Part shown: positions 1 to 5,365 of the stretch, in pieces
Position numbering within the stretch: position 1 is the first letter of the stretch
Layout of the letters: every line of letters begins with the position of its first letter
Origin: CAYVFC01 sp964450715
Lineage (GTDB): Bacteria > Myxococcota_A > Polyangia > Polyangiales > JAFGIB01
Direction of reading: 5' to 3'
NCBI GenBank assembly: GCA_964450715.1
Contig: CAYVFC010000235.1
Location: forward strand, 1 to 7,166
Length of the DNA: 7,166 nucleotides
Translations under genes and position numbers: made by a program
The notes under the pieces: generated by a model
Told to the model about the DNA's origin: nothing
The model's database searches: none
The model's input: only the letters and a program-made list of their open reading frames with translations

Positions 1-240
1 GCTGGAAGCGGCGGCGGAACCGCGGGTGAAGGCGGCTCGGCCGGGGCAGCAGCCGGCGCGGGGGGCGAAAGCGGGATGGACGGCGGCGGCGGTTCCGGGG
101 GCGAGCCGGCAAGCGACGCTGCCCTGGATGGCGCCCTGGACGGCGGCGCCCTGGACGGCTCGGACGGCGGTGCGGTCGACGGCGGTAAAGACGGCGGCCA
201 GGAGGCCGGCTCGGACGCGGCCGACGGCGGCGGCGATAGT
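1..240 (+). repeat. Low-complexity GGC/GAC-rich linker-coding tract
   Basis: The first 240 bases encode an almost pure Gly/Ala/Asp/Ser stretch. Degenerate short units such as G-A-L-D-G occur around 130-160, separated by GGC and GAC codons. Such tracts form flexible spacers between a membrane anchor and folded surface domains and tend to change length by slippage. No exact long DNA repeat is seen, because the codons vary. Confidence 0.6.
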
Positions 241-1071
241 ACGCCGCCCAGCGTGCAGTCCGTCTCCCCGCTGGACAGCGCGACCGGGGTCACCGCCGAC
301 ACGAGCATCGTCATCACCTTCAGCGAACCCATGGACACCGCCTCGGTGCTGTCGGCCTACCAGTCGACCGACCTGCCCTCGGCCAATGCGACCTTCCTCT
401 GGAGCGCGGGCGATTCGGTGCTGACCATCGATCCCGACTCTCCCCTGCCCTACGCCAGCGGAACCGACCCAGACCTGGTAAGCGCCGAGATCATCGCCTT
501 CTCGCTGTCGACTGCGGCCACGGACAAGGCAGGAAACCCAATGGCCACGAGTTTCAACGCCTCGTTCTCCACTTTGCGGGACATCACCCAGACCCTGGCG
601 CCGGTTCCTTCGCTTCGCGGGCACGTGCGGAGCGACGACGACGTGACAGGCGTGCTCTTCGTTGGAGATACCAACTTCAATCTGACCAACCGGGGATTTT
701 TGAGCTACGCCCTGGCGACCGTGCCGGACGGGATCAGCGTCTTTGACTCGGCGACCCTGACCCTCAGCGAGACGCAGGTCCAGGGCTCCCCCTACAGCGA
801 CCTGGGGACGTTGCGCCTGCGCTCGATCGAGTACAGCGCGCTGGACTCGACCGCCTACAACGCGAGCTACACCCTGGATATCGCCATCCCCGAAAGCGGG
901 AGCGAGAAGAACCTGGACGTCCTCTCCTTCGTCCAGGCGGACCTGACCGCAGGCGACGATTACTCGCAGTACCGCCTCGAGTTCACCACCCTGACCGACA
1001 GCGACAGCGATTTCGACTCCATCATCTTCTCCAGCACCGCTCCCTTGGTGCTGCAGTACCTCATTCCCTGA
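1..1071 (+). CDS. 5'-truncated secreted/surface protein: Gly/Ala/Asp linker, Big_5-like Ig domain, C-terminal beta domain
   Basis: The reading frame is open from the first base of the window to a TGA at 1069-1071 (356 residues visible), so the true start and any signal peptide or lipobox lie outside. Residues 1 to about 80 are a Gly/Ala/Asp/Ser low-complexity linker of the kind that follows the signal in many myxobacterial lipoproteins. Residues about 81-192 look like a bacterial Ig-like domain of the Big_5 (SbsA Ig-like) type: it opens with TPPSVQSVSP, has the FSEPMD motif at 107-112, and ends in a KAGNPM...FNASFST pattern. Residues about 194-356 resemble DNRLRE/CBM96-like beta-sandwich domains, with a 'FLSYALATVPDGISVFDSATLTL' style strand order (shortened: LSYAL, VFDSATLTL), a later QYRLEF strand and a final LVLQYLIP strand. 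A role in adhesion or glycan binding at the cell surface is inferred from the domains only. It converges with the barrel gene, leaving 12 nt between the stops. An internal ATG at 76 exists but is not a credible start, since it lies within the linker. [Confidence was missing in the original; 0 is a placeholder.]. Confidence 0.
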   Translation, partial: AGSGGGTAGEGGSAGAAAGAGGESGMDGGGGSGGEPASDAALDGALDGGALDGSDGGAVDGGKDGGQEAGSDAADGGGDSTPPSVQSVSPLDSATGVTADTSIVITFSEPMDTASVLSAYQSTDLPSANATFLWSAGDSVLTIDPDSPLPYASGTDPDLVSAEIIAFSLSTAATDKAGNPMATSFNASFSTLRDITQTLAPVPSLRGHVRSDDDVTGVLFVGDTNFNLTNRGFLSYALATVPDGISVFDSATLTLSETQVQGSPYSDLGTLRLRSIEYSALDSTAYNASYTLDIAIPESGSEKNLDVLSFVQADLTAGDDYSQYRLEFTTLTDSDSDFDSIIFSSTAPLVLQYLIP

Positions 1072-1083
1072 AGCCCATCCGAC

Positions 1084-1926
1084 TCAAAACCGCCAGTAGA
1101 GATCGAGCTCGGGGTAGGGAATGCGGACCGGTATGACGAAGTTGACGCCGGGGATGTTGTAGTTGCCGTAGCCGAGGCCGATGCGGAAGTTGAAGGTCTG
1201 CCAGGAGAACACCGAACAGAGGGTGAGCGACCAGGCGTTCTGCACGTCGATGTCGGCGCCGGCGTGGAGCTCGGCCGTGGTGTAGTCATCGAGTTGGACC
1301 TTCCCGCTGGCCTTGAGGTACTGGTAGGCGAGAAAGCGCGCGTGCGCCACCAGCGCCACCACCCGGCCGAGCCGCTGCTGCAGGGTGGCCGTCAGCTGCA
1401 GGTTGGTCACCGCTCCGGCGCCCTCGAACTCGTCGGCGTGGTAGGTGCCGGTCAGCGCCACGGCGGTGAAGACCGGGGCGAGGGTGAGCGAGAGGTCCTC
1501 GTCGAAGCGGTAGGTCCCGGCGATCTCGGCCGGCAGGATGACGAAGCGGGCGTCCGAGTCGGTCTCCTTCAGCAGATCGGCCAGGTAGCGCGTCTTGCCG
1601 AGGTCGAGCCAGTACAGGCCGATGCCGGCGGCCAGATCGAACCGGTCCACGGAAAGGAAGCGGTACTTGGCGTGCAGGTTGGCCATGGCCACTATCCAGG
1701 GCAGGATGTGGGTTCCCAGATAAATGTCGTCCCAGAGCCCGTAGTCGAGCCGCCAGATGCCCAGCCGCCACTCGTCCTCCCCGAGCGTGTAGGCGGTGTC
1801 GATGATGACCCGCTGCTCGTCGTCGTGATAGGCGAGCGCGTTCTGCGGCAAGGCCGGAGAGACGAGCGCGCAGAGCAGCGCCGCGGCCGCGCGGCTCAAC
1901 CGCTTTCGGTGGTCTAGCCCTCGCAT
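1084..1926 (-). CDS. Small outer-membrane beta-barrel protein
   Basis: A 280-residue protein with a Sec signal peptide: basic start (R2, R7-K8-R9, R12), hydrophobic stretch from about 13 to 26, and an ALA cleavage site with the mature protein beginning near Y33. The mature part alternates polar and hydrophobic residues in about 10-12 candidate strands rich in Tyr, Trp and Gly (for example DEWRLGIWRLDYGLW and FRIGLGYGNYNI) and ends in ELDLYWRF, the C-terminal Phe being the usual signal for BAM-mediated insertion. I infer an outer-membrane barrel of unknown cargo; a transporter-like role is possible but not shown. The ATG at 1924-1926 has GGAG at 1932-1935 with a 5-nt spacer. It overlaps the end of the upstream lipoprotein gene by 13 nt, so the pair is probably translationally coupled and made together. 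Confidence 0.88.
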   Translation of the reverse strand: MRGLDHRKRLSRAAAALLCALVSPALPQNALAYHDDEQRVIIDTAYTLGEDEWRLGIWRLDYGLWDDIYLGTHILPWIVAMANLHAKYRFLSVDRFDLAAGIGLYWLDLGKTRYLADLLKETDSDARFVILPAEIAGTYRFDEDLSLTLAPVFTAVALTGTYHADEFEGAGAVTNLQLTATLQQRLGRVVALVAHARFLAYQYLKASGKVQLDDYTTAELHAGADIDVQNAWSLTLCSVFSWQTFNFRIGLGYGNYNIPGVNFVIPVRIPYPELDLYWRF

Positions 1927-2804
1927 GCCAGCTCCGCCGGATCGAGCGCTCGTTCGCCGTCCGCCAGCCGCAGGAGCGGACCGTCCCGGTCGATATAGAA
2001 GATGAGCTCGCCTGCATCCGGCACCGGCACCCGCAGCGATAGGCCCGGCCCATTGTCAAAGCTGAGCCGGAAGTCGAACGATACCTGCTGCGTCTCACCC
2101 CCGCTCTCGAGCCCGCCCTCGATCTGTACGGTGGGGCGGAAGTCCCACGCGCCCTCCAGACCGAGCACGCCGCCCAGATCGACGCGCACCTGCCCGTCGA
2201 GCTCGATGTCGCTCCCCGCGATGGCCATCTTGCAGTTGTCGAAGTCCCCCCAGACCACCCGGTCCAGCCCCTGCTCGGTGAAGCCGACGGTGAGCGCGAC
2301 CTCGCCGTTGGCCCGGTCGGCCGCCGATTGCGCTCCGTGACCCGGGCAGATGCGGGTCAGCCGAGCCCAGCCCTCTCCGGTGAAGACGCTCGCGGGCCGC
2401 TCGCCCTCTTCCTCCGGTGCGGCGGAGCCCGCGTCCACGCCCGCCGCCGCAGCATCAGACGCGCCGCCCCAGCTCTCCAGATCGACCCCGGCCGCGTCCA
2501 GAGCCTCGAAAATAGGGTCCAGGCCGGCGCAGAGCGAGCAGCCCGGGTCGTCGGCCTCGCAGACCAGGTCCTCGATCGTCTCCCAGCCGCAGAGCATCCC
2601 GCCGGCGGAGACCGATTCGCAGATCGCGGCGTACACGGCGTCGAGGCTCTGCCCGTCGATGCTGCCCTGGGGATGGTCATAGGCCTGCACCACCTCGCTC
2701 ATGTCCGGTGCAGCGGGCTTTTCTTCTTTAACCGGGCGGCAGCCAACCGCCGAGCCGGCGATGGCCAGCGCAAACAGCAGGCAGAGCTTCTGGAGGGGAT
2801 CCAT
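1914..2804 (-). CDS. Cys-rich lipoprotein of unknown function
   Basis: From the ATG at 2802-2804 this is 296 residues: a short basic start (K6), a hydrophobic segment 7-21 and a lipobox A-V-G-C with C22 as the predicted lipidated cysteine. A TTG at 2838-2840 in frame would add 12 residues, but the ATG places the signal peptide correctly; neither start has a strong Shine-Dalgarno site. After a charged spacer, residues 62-92 hold five cysteines (C62, C72, C82, C89, C92), probably disulfide-bonded in the envelope. A D/A/G/E-rich linker (113-139) leads to a C-terminal beta-rich domain with C153, C191 and C294 and repeated Asp/Gly strands such as IELDGQVRVDLGG. No family was recognised. It is first in a two-gene unit with the overlapping barrel gene, which suggests joint work at the outer membrane. 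Confidence 0.85.
   Translation of the reverse strand: MDPLQKLCLLFALAIAGSAVGCRPVKEEKPAAPDMSEVVQAYDHPQGSIDGQSLDAVYAAICESVSAGGMLCGWETIEDLVCEADDPGCSLCAGLDPIFEALDAAGVDLESWGGASDAAAAGVDAGSAAPEEEGERPASVFTGEGWARLTRICPGHGAQSAADRANGEVALTVGFTEQGLDRVVWGDFDNCKMAIAGSDIELDGQVRVDLGGVLGLEGAWDFRPTVQIEGGLESGGETQQVSFDFRLSFDNGPGLSLRVPVPDAGELIFYIDRDGPLLRLADGERALDPAELACEG
1927..1935 (-). promoter_or_regulatory. Ribosome-binding site of the barrel gene, inside the upstream lipoprotein gene
   Basis: On the minus strand GGAG (1935-1932) stands 5 nt before the ATG at 1926. It lies within the last codons of the lipoprotein gene, so ribosomes finishing that gene pass over it. This supports the ATG at 1926 and coupled translation. 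Confidence 0.6.
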
Positions 2805-3005
2805 GGACGGTCGAGACGGTTCGAGCCGTAACAGAGCCAACCATACCTCGGTTGAGCGGGCAAGGCAGCGGCCCCGGTTGCGCTTTTCCGAGGGCGTCTA
2901 GTCCCCTCTGCCGGAGAGCTCACGATCCTACGGTTCTCCCGTGGTTGAGAGGTATACCAAAGACGGCGAACGCCGATCCGCTCGATTTATGATATGAGGA
3001 GTGAG
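2805..3005. promoter_or_regulatory. Divergent intergenic region with presumed promoters for the lipoprotein and sulfotransferase genes
   Basis: The only gap between divergent genes in the window, about 200 bases, so promoters for both directions should lie here. An 8-bp palindrome GGTATACC sits at 2951-2958; its TATACC part (2953-2958) could be a -10 element for the sulfotransferase, but no good -35 box is spaced correctly before it. TATGAT at 2988-2993 lies too close to the ribosome-binding site to serve comfortably. No convincing boxes were found for the minus-strand direction. The assignment as a promoter region rests mostly on gene layout. Confidence 0.4.
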
Positions 3006-3008
3006 ATG
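2997..3008 (+). promoter_or_regulatory. Shine-Dalgarno site that decides the sulfotransferase start
   Basis: AGGAG at 2997-3001 stands 4 nt before the ATG at 3006. The competing in-frame ATG at 2994 overlaps this site and has no purine-rich stretch before it, so 3006 is preferred although the spacer is short. Confidence 0.55.
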
Positions 3009-4214
3009 AGCCGTTCCCGATCCCGGCTGCTCGACATCATCGATACCGTGGGAAGCGCGGCCGAACGCATCGGCCTGCCGCTGGGGGCGCTGGACCGAGC
3101 GGGCTTGCTGGCCGCGGCCGGCCGGCGCGCGGGGCTCGGCGACTTCGGCGATCCGGGCTTCGAGGCCGGGCTCGACGCGCTGCTGCGCTCGGCCACCGGT
3201 GACGCGCGGCTGAGCTTTCTGGGCCGGTTCATGGTCCGCGACCAGATCGTGAGCGCGCTGGTCAACCGCCTCAGGCTGACCGCGCTGCGCAAGACAAGCC
3301 CCCATCTCGACCGGGGCAAGCTCGATCCGCGGCCGCTTATCGTCACCGGGCTTCCGCGCTCGGGCACGACCTTTTTGCACCGGCTGCTGGCCGAGGCGCC
3401 CGGTGCGCGCGCGCTGCCCACCTGGTTGCTCTGGGAGCCCATCCCCGGTCCGGGAACGGACCGGCGGCTTTTACTGGCGCGACGCCGGGTGGCGCTGCTG
3501 CGCCGGCTGGCGCCCGAGCTGGACACCAAACACCGCGTCGATGCCGAGGCACCCGAAGAGTGCGTTTTGCTGTTCGGCCAGAGTTTCTTCTCGGTCAGCT
3601 TCTGGATGTTCGCCCCGGTCTACAGCTACCTCGAATGGCTGATCGAGCAGGATCCGACCGCGGCCTACGCCGATTACCGGACCTATCTGCTTTACTTCAT
3701 GAGGCAATCCCCCGGCCGGCGGCTGACGCTCAAGTCGCCCTCGCACATGGGCGCCCTGCCCCAGTTGCTCGACCAGATCCCCGAGGCCCTGGTGGTACAG
3801 ACCCACCGCGATCCCCTGCCCATCTGCGCCAGCACCAACAGCCTCTTTCGGAGCTTCCACGGCCTGATGACCGCCGAGCTCGATTTGCAGAAGATGGCGC
3901 GCACCAACGTGTCCCTGCTGGCATACGCCGCCGACGCGAGCCTGCAGGTGAGAGGTGCGCACGCGGGATCGGACCGGGTGCTCGACGTGCGTTACGACGA
4001 GATCACGGCGGACGCGCTGGGAACGGTTCGTAAAATATATGATCACTTCGATCTGGCCTGGAATCCCGGGCTGGAGGCCCGGCTGCGCGCCTTCATCGCC
4101 CGCAATCCCCAGCACAAGCACGGACGGCACTCTTATAGCGCCGCCGAGTTCGGGCTCACCGAATCCGAGCTGGAGGCCAGGTTCTCCGCCTACCGCCAGC
4201 GGTTCGGGGTATAG
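3006..4214 (+). CDS. PAPS-dependent sulfotransferase, Sulfotransfer_3 family
   Basis: 402 residues from the ATG at 3006, the usual size for this family of bacterial sulfotransferases, which move a sulfuryl group from 3'-phosphoadenosine 5'-phosphosulfate to a hydroxyl or amine acceptor. The 5'-phosphosulfate-binding loop is LPRSGTT at residues 116-122. The 3'-phosphate-binding motif is THRDP at 266-270 followed by S276 and S279. KSPSHMG precedes it, and the C-terminal GRHSYSAAEFGL block is typical of the family. The N-terminal ~100 residues (with GLGDFGDPGFEAGLDALL) match the helical region usually found before the P-loop. No signal peptide or membrane segment is seen, so it should be cytoplasmic. 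The acceptor cannot be read from the sequence: lipid, polyketide or glycan are all possible. No PAPS synthesis genes (cysD/cysN/cysC type) are nearby. It stands apart, with a 153-nt gap before the next gene. Confidence 0.93.
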   Translation: MSRSRSRLLDIIDTVGSAAERIGLPLGALDRAGLLAAAGRRAGLGDFGDPGFEAGLDALLRSATGDARLSFLGRFMVRDQIVSALVNRLRLTALRKTSPHLDRGKLDPRPLIVTGLPRSGTTFLHRLLAEAPGARALPTWLLWEPIPGPGTDRRLLLARRRVALLRRLAPELDTKHRVDAEAPEECVLLFGQSFFSVSFWMFAPVYSYLEWLIEQDPTAAYADYRTYLLYFMRQSPGRRLTLKSPSHMGALPQLLDQIPEALVVQTHRDPLPICASTNSLFRSFHGLMTAELDLQKMARTNVSLLAYAADASLQVRGAHAGSDRVLDVRYDEITADALGTVRKIYDHFDLAWNPGLEARLRAFIARNPQHKHGRHSYSAAEFGLTESELEARFSAYRQRFGV

Positions 4215-4304
4215 CCGGTATCGGGTAAGGTGCGACACGCGCGTACGCCGGTATCCACCCACGCCGGCGTTAGGCTATTGTGGTACGCGCGAGGAGACCC
4301 TACC
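4215..4304 (+). promoter_or_regulatory. Intergenic stretch with palindromes and a short direct repeat before the acidic-protein gene
   Basis: This gap holds two perfect palindromes, ACGCGCGT at 4237-4244 and ACGCCGGCGT at 4261-4270, and a direct repeat GCCGGTATC (4214-4222 and 4247-4255). TAGGCT at 4271-4276 could be a weak -10 element, but no -35 box with the right spacing is visible. It probably contains the end of the sulfotransferase transcript and the promoter or operator of the next gene; no stem with a T-run terminator was found. Confidence 0.3.
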
Positions 4305-4352
4305 ATGATAGCAAGAGGTAGGAGCCGGAGCGGACGGCGCGACCGAGGTTAG
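4305..4352 (+). CDS. Candidate 15-residue Arg-rich leader peptide (mini-ORF)
   Basis: ATG at 4305 is preceded by GAGGAG at 4291-4296 with an ideal 8-nt spacer, a better site than several full genes in the window have. The ORF reads MIARGRSRSGRRDRG, six Arg in 15 residues, and ends at TAG 4350-4352. It is in the same frame as the gene starting at 4368, with only 15 nt between, so it may act by termination and re-initiation or as a translated leader. It may equally be chance: in high-GC DNA Arg codons are frequent and short ORFs are common. Confidence 0.3.
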   Translation: MIARGRSRSGRRDRG

Positions 4353-4367
4353 CAGGGGATCGGCGGC

Positions 4368-5282
4368 ATGCGCACCACCACTGACGACGATGGTGATCGC
4401 GACAAGGTCGATGACGCCGAAGAGGCGCCGGACATGACTCATCTCGTCACCACCCTGGTCGAAGAAGAGGTCGACGACGGCGGCGATGGAACCGAAGAGC
4501 GCGAAGAGAAAACCGGTCTGCACGACACGGCAGCCGAAAACGCGGCGGGCGAAGCCGCCGGGAAAGACGCCTGGCTCGTCGATACCAAGGATGATCCGGA
4601 GCCGCCCAAGAAGGACTTCTGGCTCAGCGATACGGTGGACGCGGAAGAAGACCTCGAGAGCGCGCGAGAGAGAGACCGCGCTCTTCGCGAAGCGCTGAGC
4701 AATACCTTCAGCAGCGAGACCGACAAGGGTAAGGAGGATGCCAAGGACAGCCGTGCGGAAGAAGAAGCCGACGAGGAGACGACCGTCCGCTCCTTCCGCC
4801 CGCAAAAGGATTACGATCGGCTGAGCGAGCTGGACTTTACTAGGACCACAGCGACGCACGATCACGACAAGGCCAAGGCGGTTCGCGAGGCGATCGCCGA
4901 GGAGTGGGCCTCGGACAAGCCCATGCAGGAGAAGATCGAGAACGCCATCGAGCTTGCGCTCTACTTCTACCGGATCGTGATGAAAGGGGACACGGCGAAG
5001 ACCCTGGGCCTGCTATCGATCGAAGGATTTCAGAAAGGCATCAGGCGGCAGGTCCGCGACTGGCTGCAGCCCGACGATGACCTGGCCGGGGTCGGACAGG
5101 CGCTGCGGATCATCTCCACGCTCGGCCGGGACAAGGGCTGGAGGTGGGCCGACGACGTGACGCTGGCCCTGTTCAACTGCGAGAACGAGGGCTTCACGAA
5201 CAAGGCCAACGAGATCCGCGAGACCCTGCCCATGCTGATCAACAAGAAGAAGCTGGCGGTAATGAAGAAGCTGTTTTCATGA
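4368..5282 (+). CDS. Unrecognised protein: acidic disordered N-terminal half with two KDxWLxDT motifs, helical C-terminal domain
   Basis: 304 residues from the ATG at 4368, which has AGGGGA at 4354-4359 with an 8-nt spacer. No family was recognised. The first ~165 residues are strongly acidic (34 Asp/Glu among the first 95) and low in hydrophobics, so probably disordered. Within it an eight-residue motif occurs twice, KDAWLVDT at 66-73 and KDFWLSDT at 82-89, offset by 16 residues; these are likely short binding motifs. Residues about 95-110 (ESARERDRALREAL) may form a short helix. From about 165 to the end the sequence looks folded and helical, with segments EKIENAIELALYFYRIV and VGQALRIISTLGRDKGWRW, and ends in a Lys-rich tail (INKKKLAVMKKLFS). 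There is no signal peptide or membrane segment, so it is probably cytoplasmic. It converges with the repeat-protein gene, with 83 nt between stops. An adaptor or scaffold role is only a guess. Confidence 0.85.
   Translation: MRTTTDDDGDRDKVDDAEEAPDMTHLVTTLVEEEVDDGGDGTEEREEKTGLHDTAAENAAGEAAGKDAWLVDTKDDPEPPKKDFWLSDTVDAEEDLESARERDRALREALSNTFSSETDKGKEDAKDSRAEEEADEETTVRSFRPQKDYDRLSELDFTRTTATHDHDKAKAVREAIAEEWASDKPMQEKIENAIELALYFYRIVMKGDTAKTLGLLSIEGFQKGIRRQVRDWLQPDDDLAGVGQALRIISTLGRDKGWRWADDVTLALFNCENEGFTNKANEIRETLPMLINKKKLAVMKKLFS
4563..4634 (+). repeat. Two coding copies of the KDxWLxDT motif
   Basis: Bases 4563-4586 encode KDAWLVDT and 4611-4634 encode KDFWLSDT. Six of eight residues agree while the codons differ (AAA versus AAG for Lys, GTC versus AGC at the variable site, ACC versus ACG for Thr). 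This favours conservation of the peptide over a very recent DNA duplication. Confidence 0.65.
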
Positions 5283-5365
5283 GCGTCCGGCGGGCCGCGG
5301 CTGGTGCCGGGGTTCAGAGTAGCGAACCACTTCCCCGCACCCGCCGTGGCCGTGGCTCAGGTCCA
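5283..5365. other. Convergent intergenic gap, no feature seen
   Basis: The acidic-protein gene and the repeat-protein gene end facing each other across 83 bases. A transcription terminator would be expected, but no GC stem followed by a T-run was found on either strand; termination may be Rho-dependent. Confidence 0.5.

Noticed and set aside
1264..1917. 217-codon plus-strand ORF opposite the barrel gene
   Set aside because: It is the antisense of a gene with a clear signal peptide and C-terminal Phe; its product is Gly/Val/Arg/Gln-rich with no domain, as expected for an antisense frame in GC-rich DNA.
3471..4262. 263-codon minus-strand ORF opposite the sulfotransferase
   Set aside because: The sulfotransferase frame carries all family motifs; this antisense frame is Gly/Val/Gln-rich without recognisable features.
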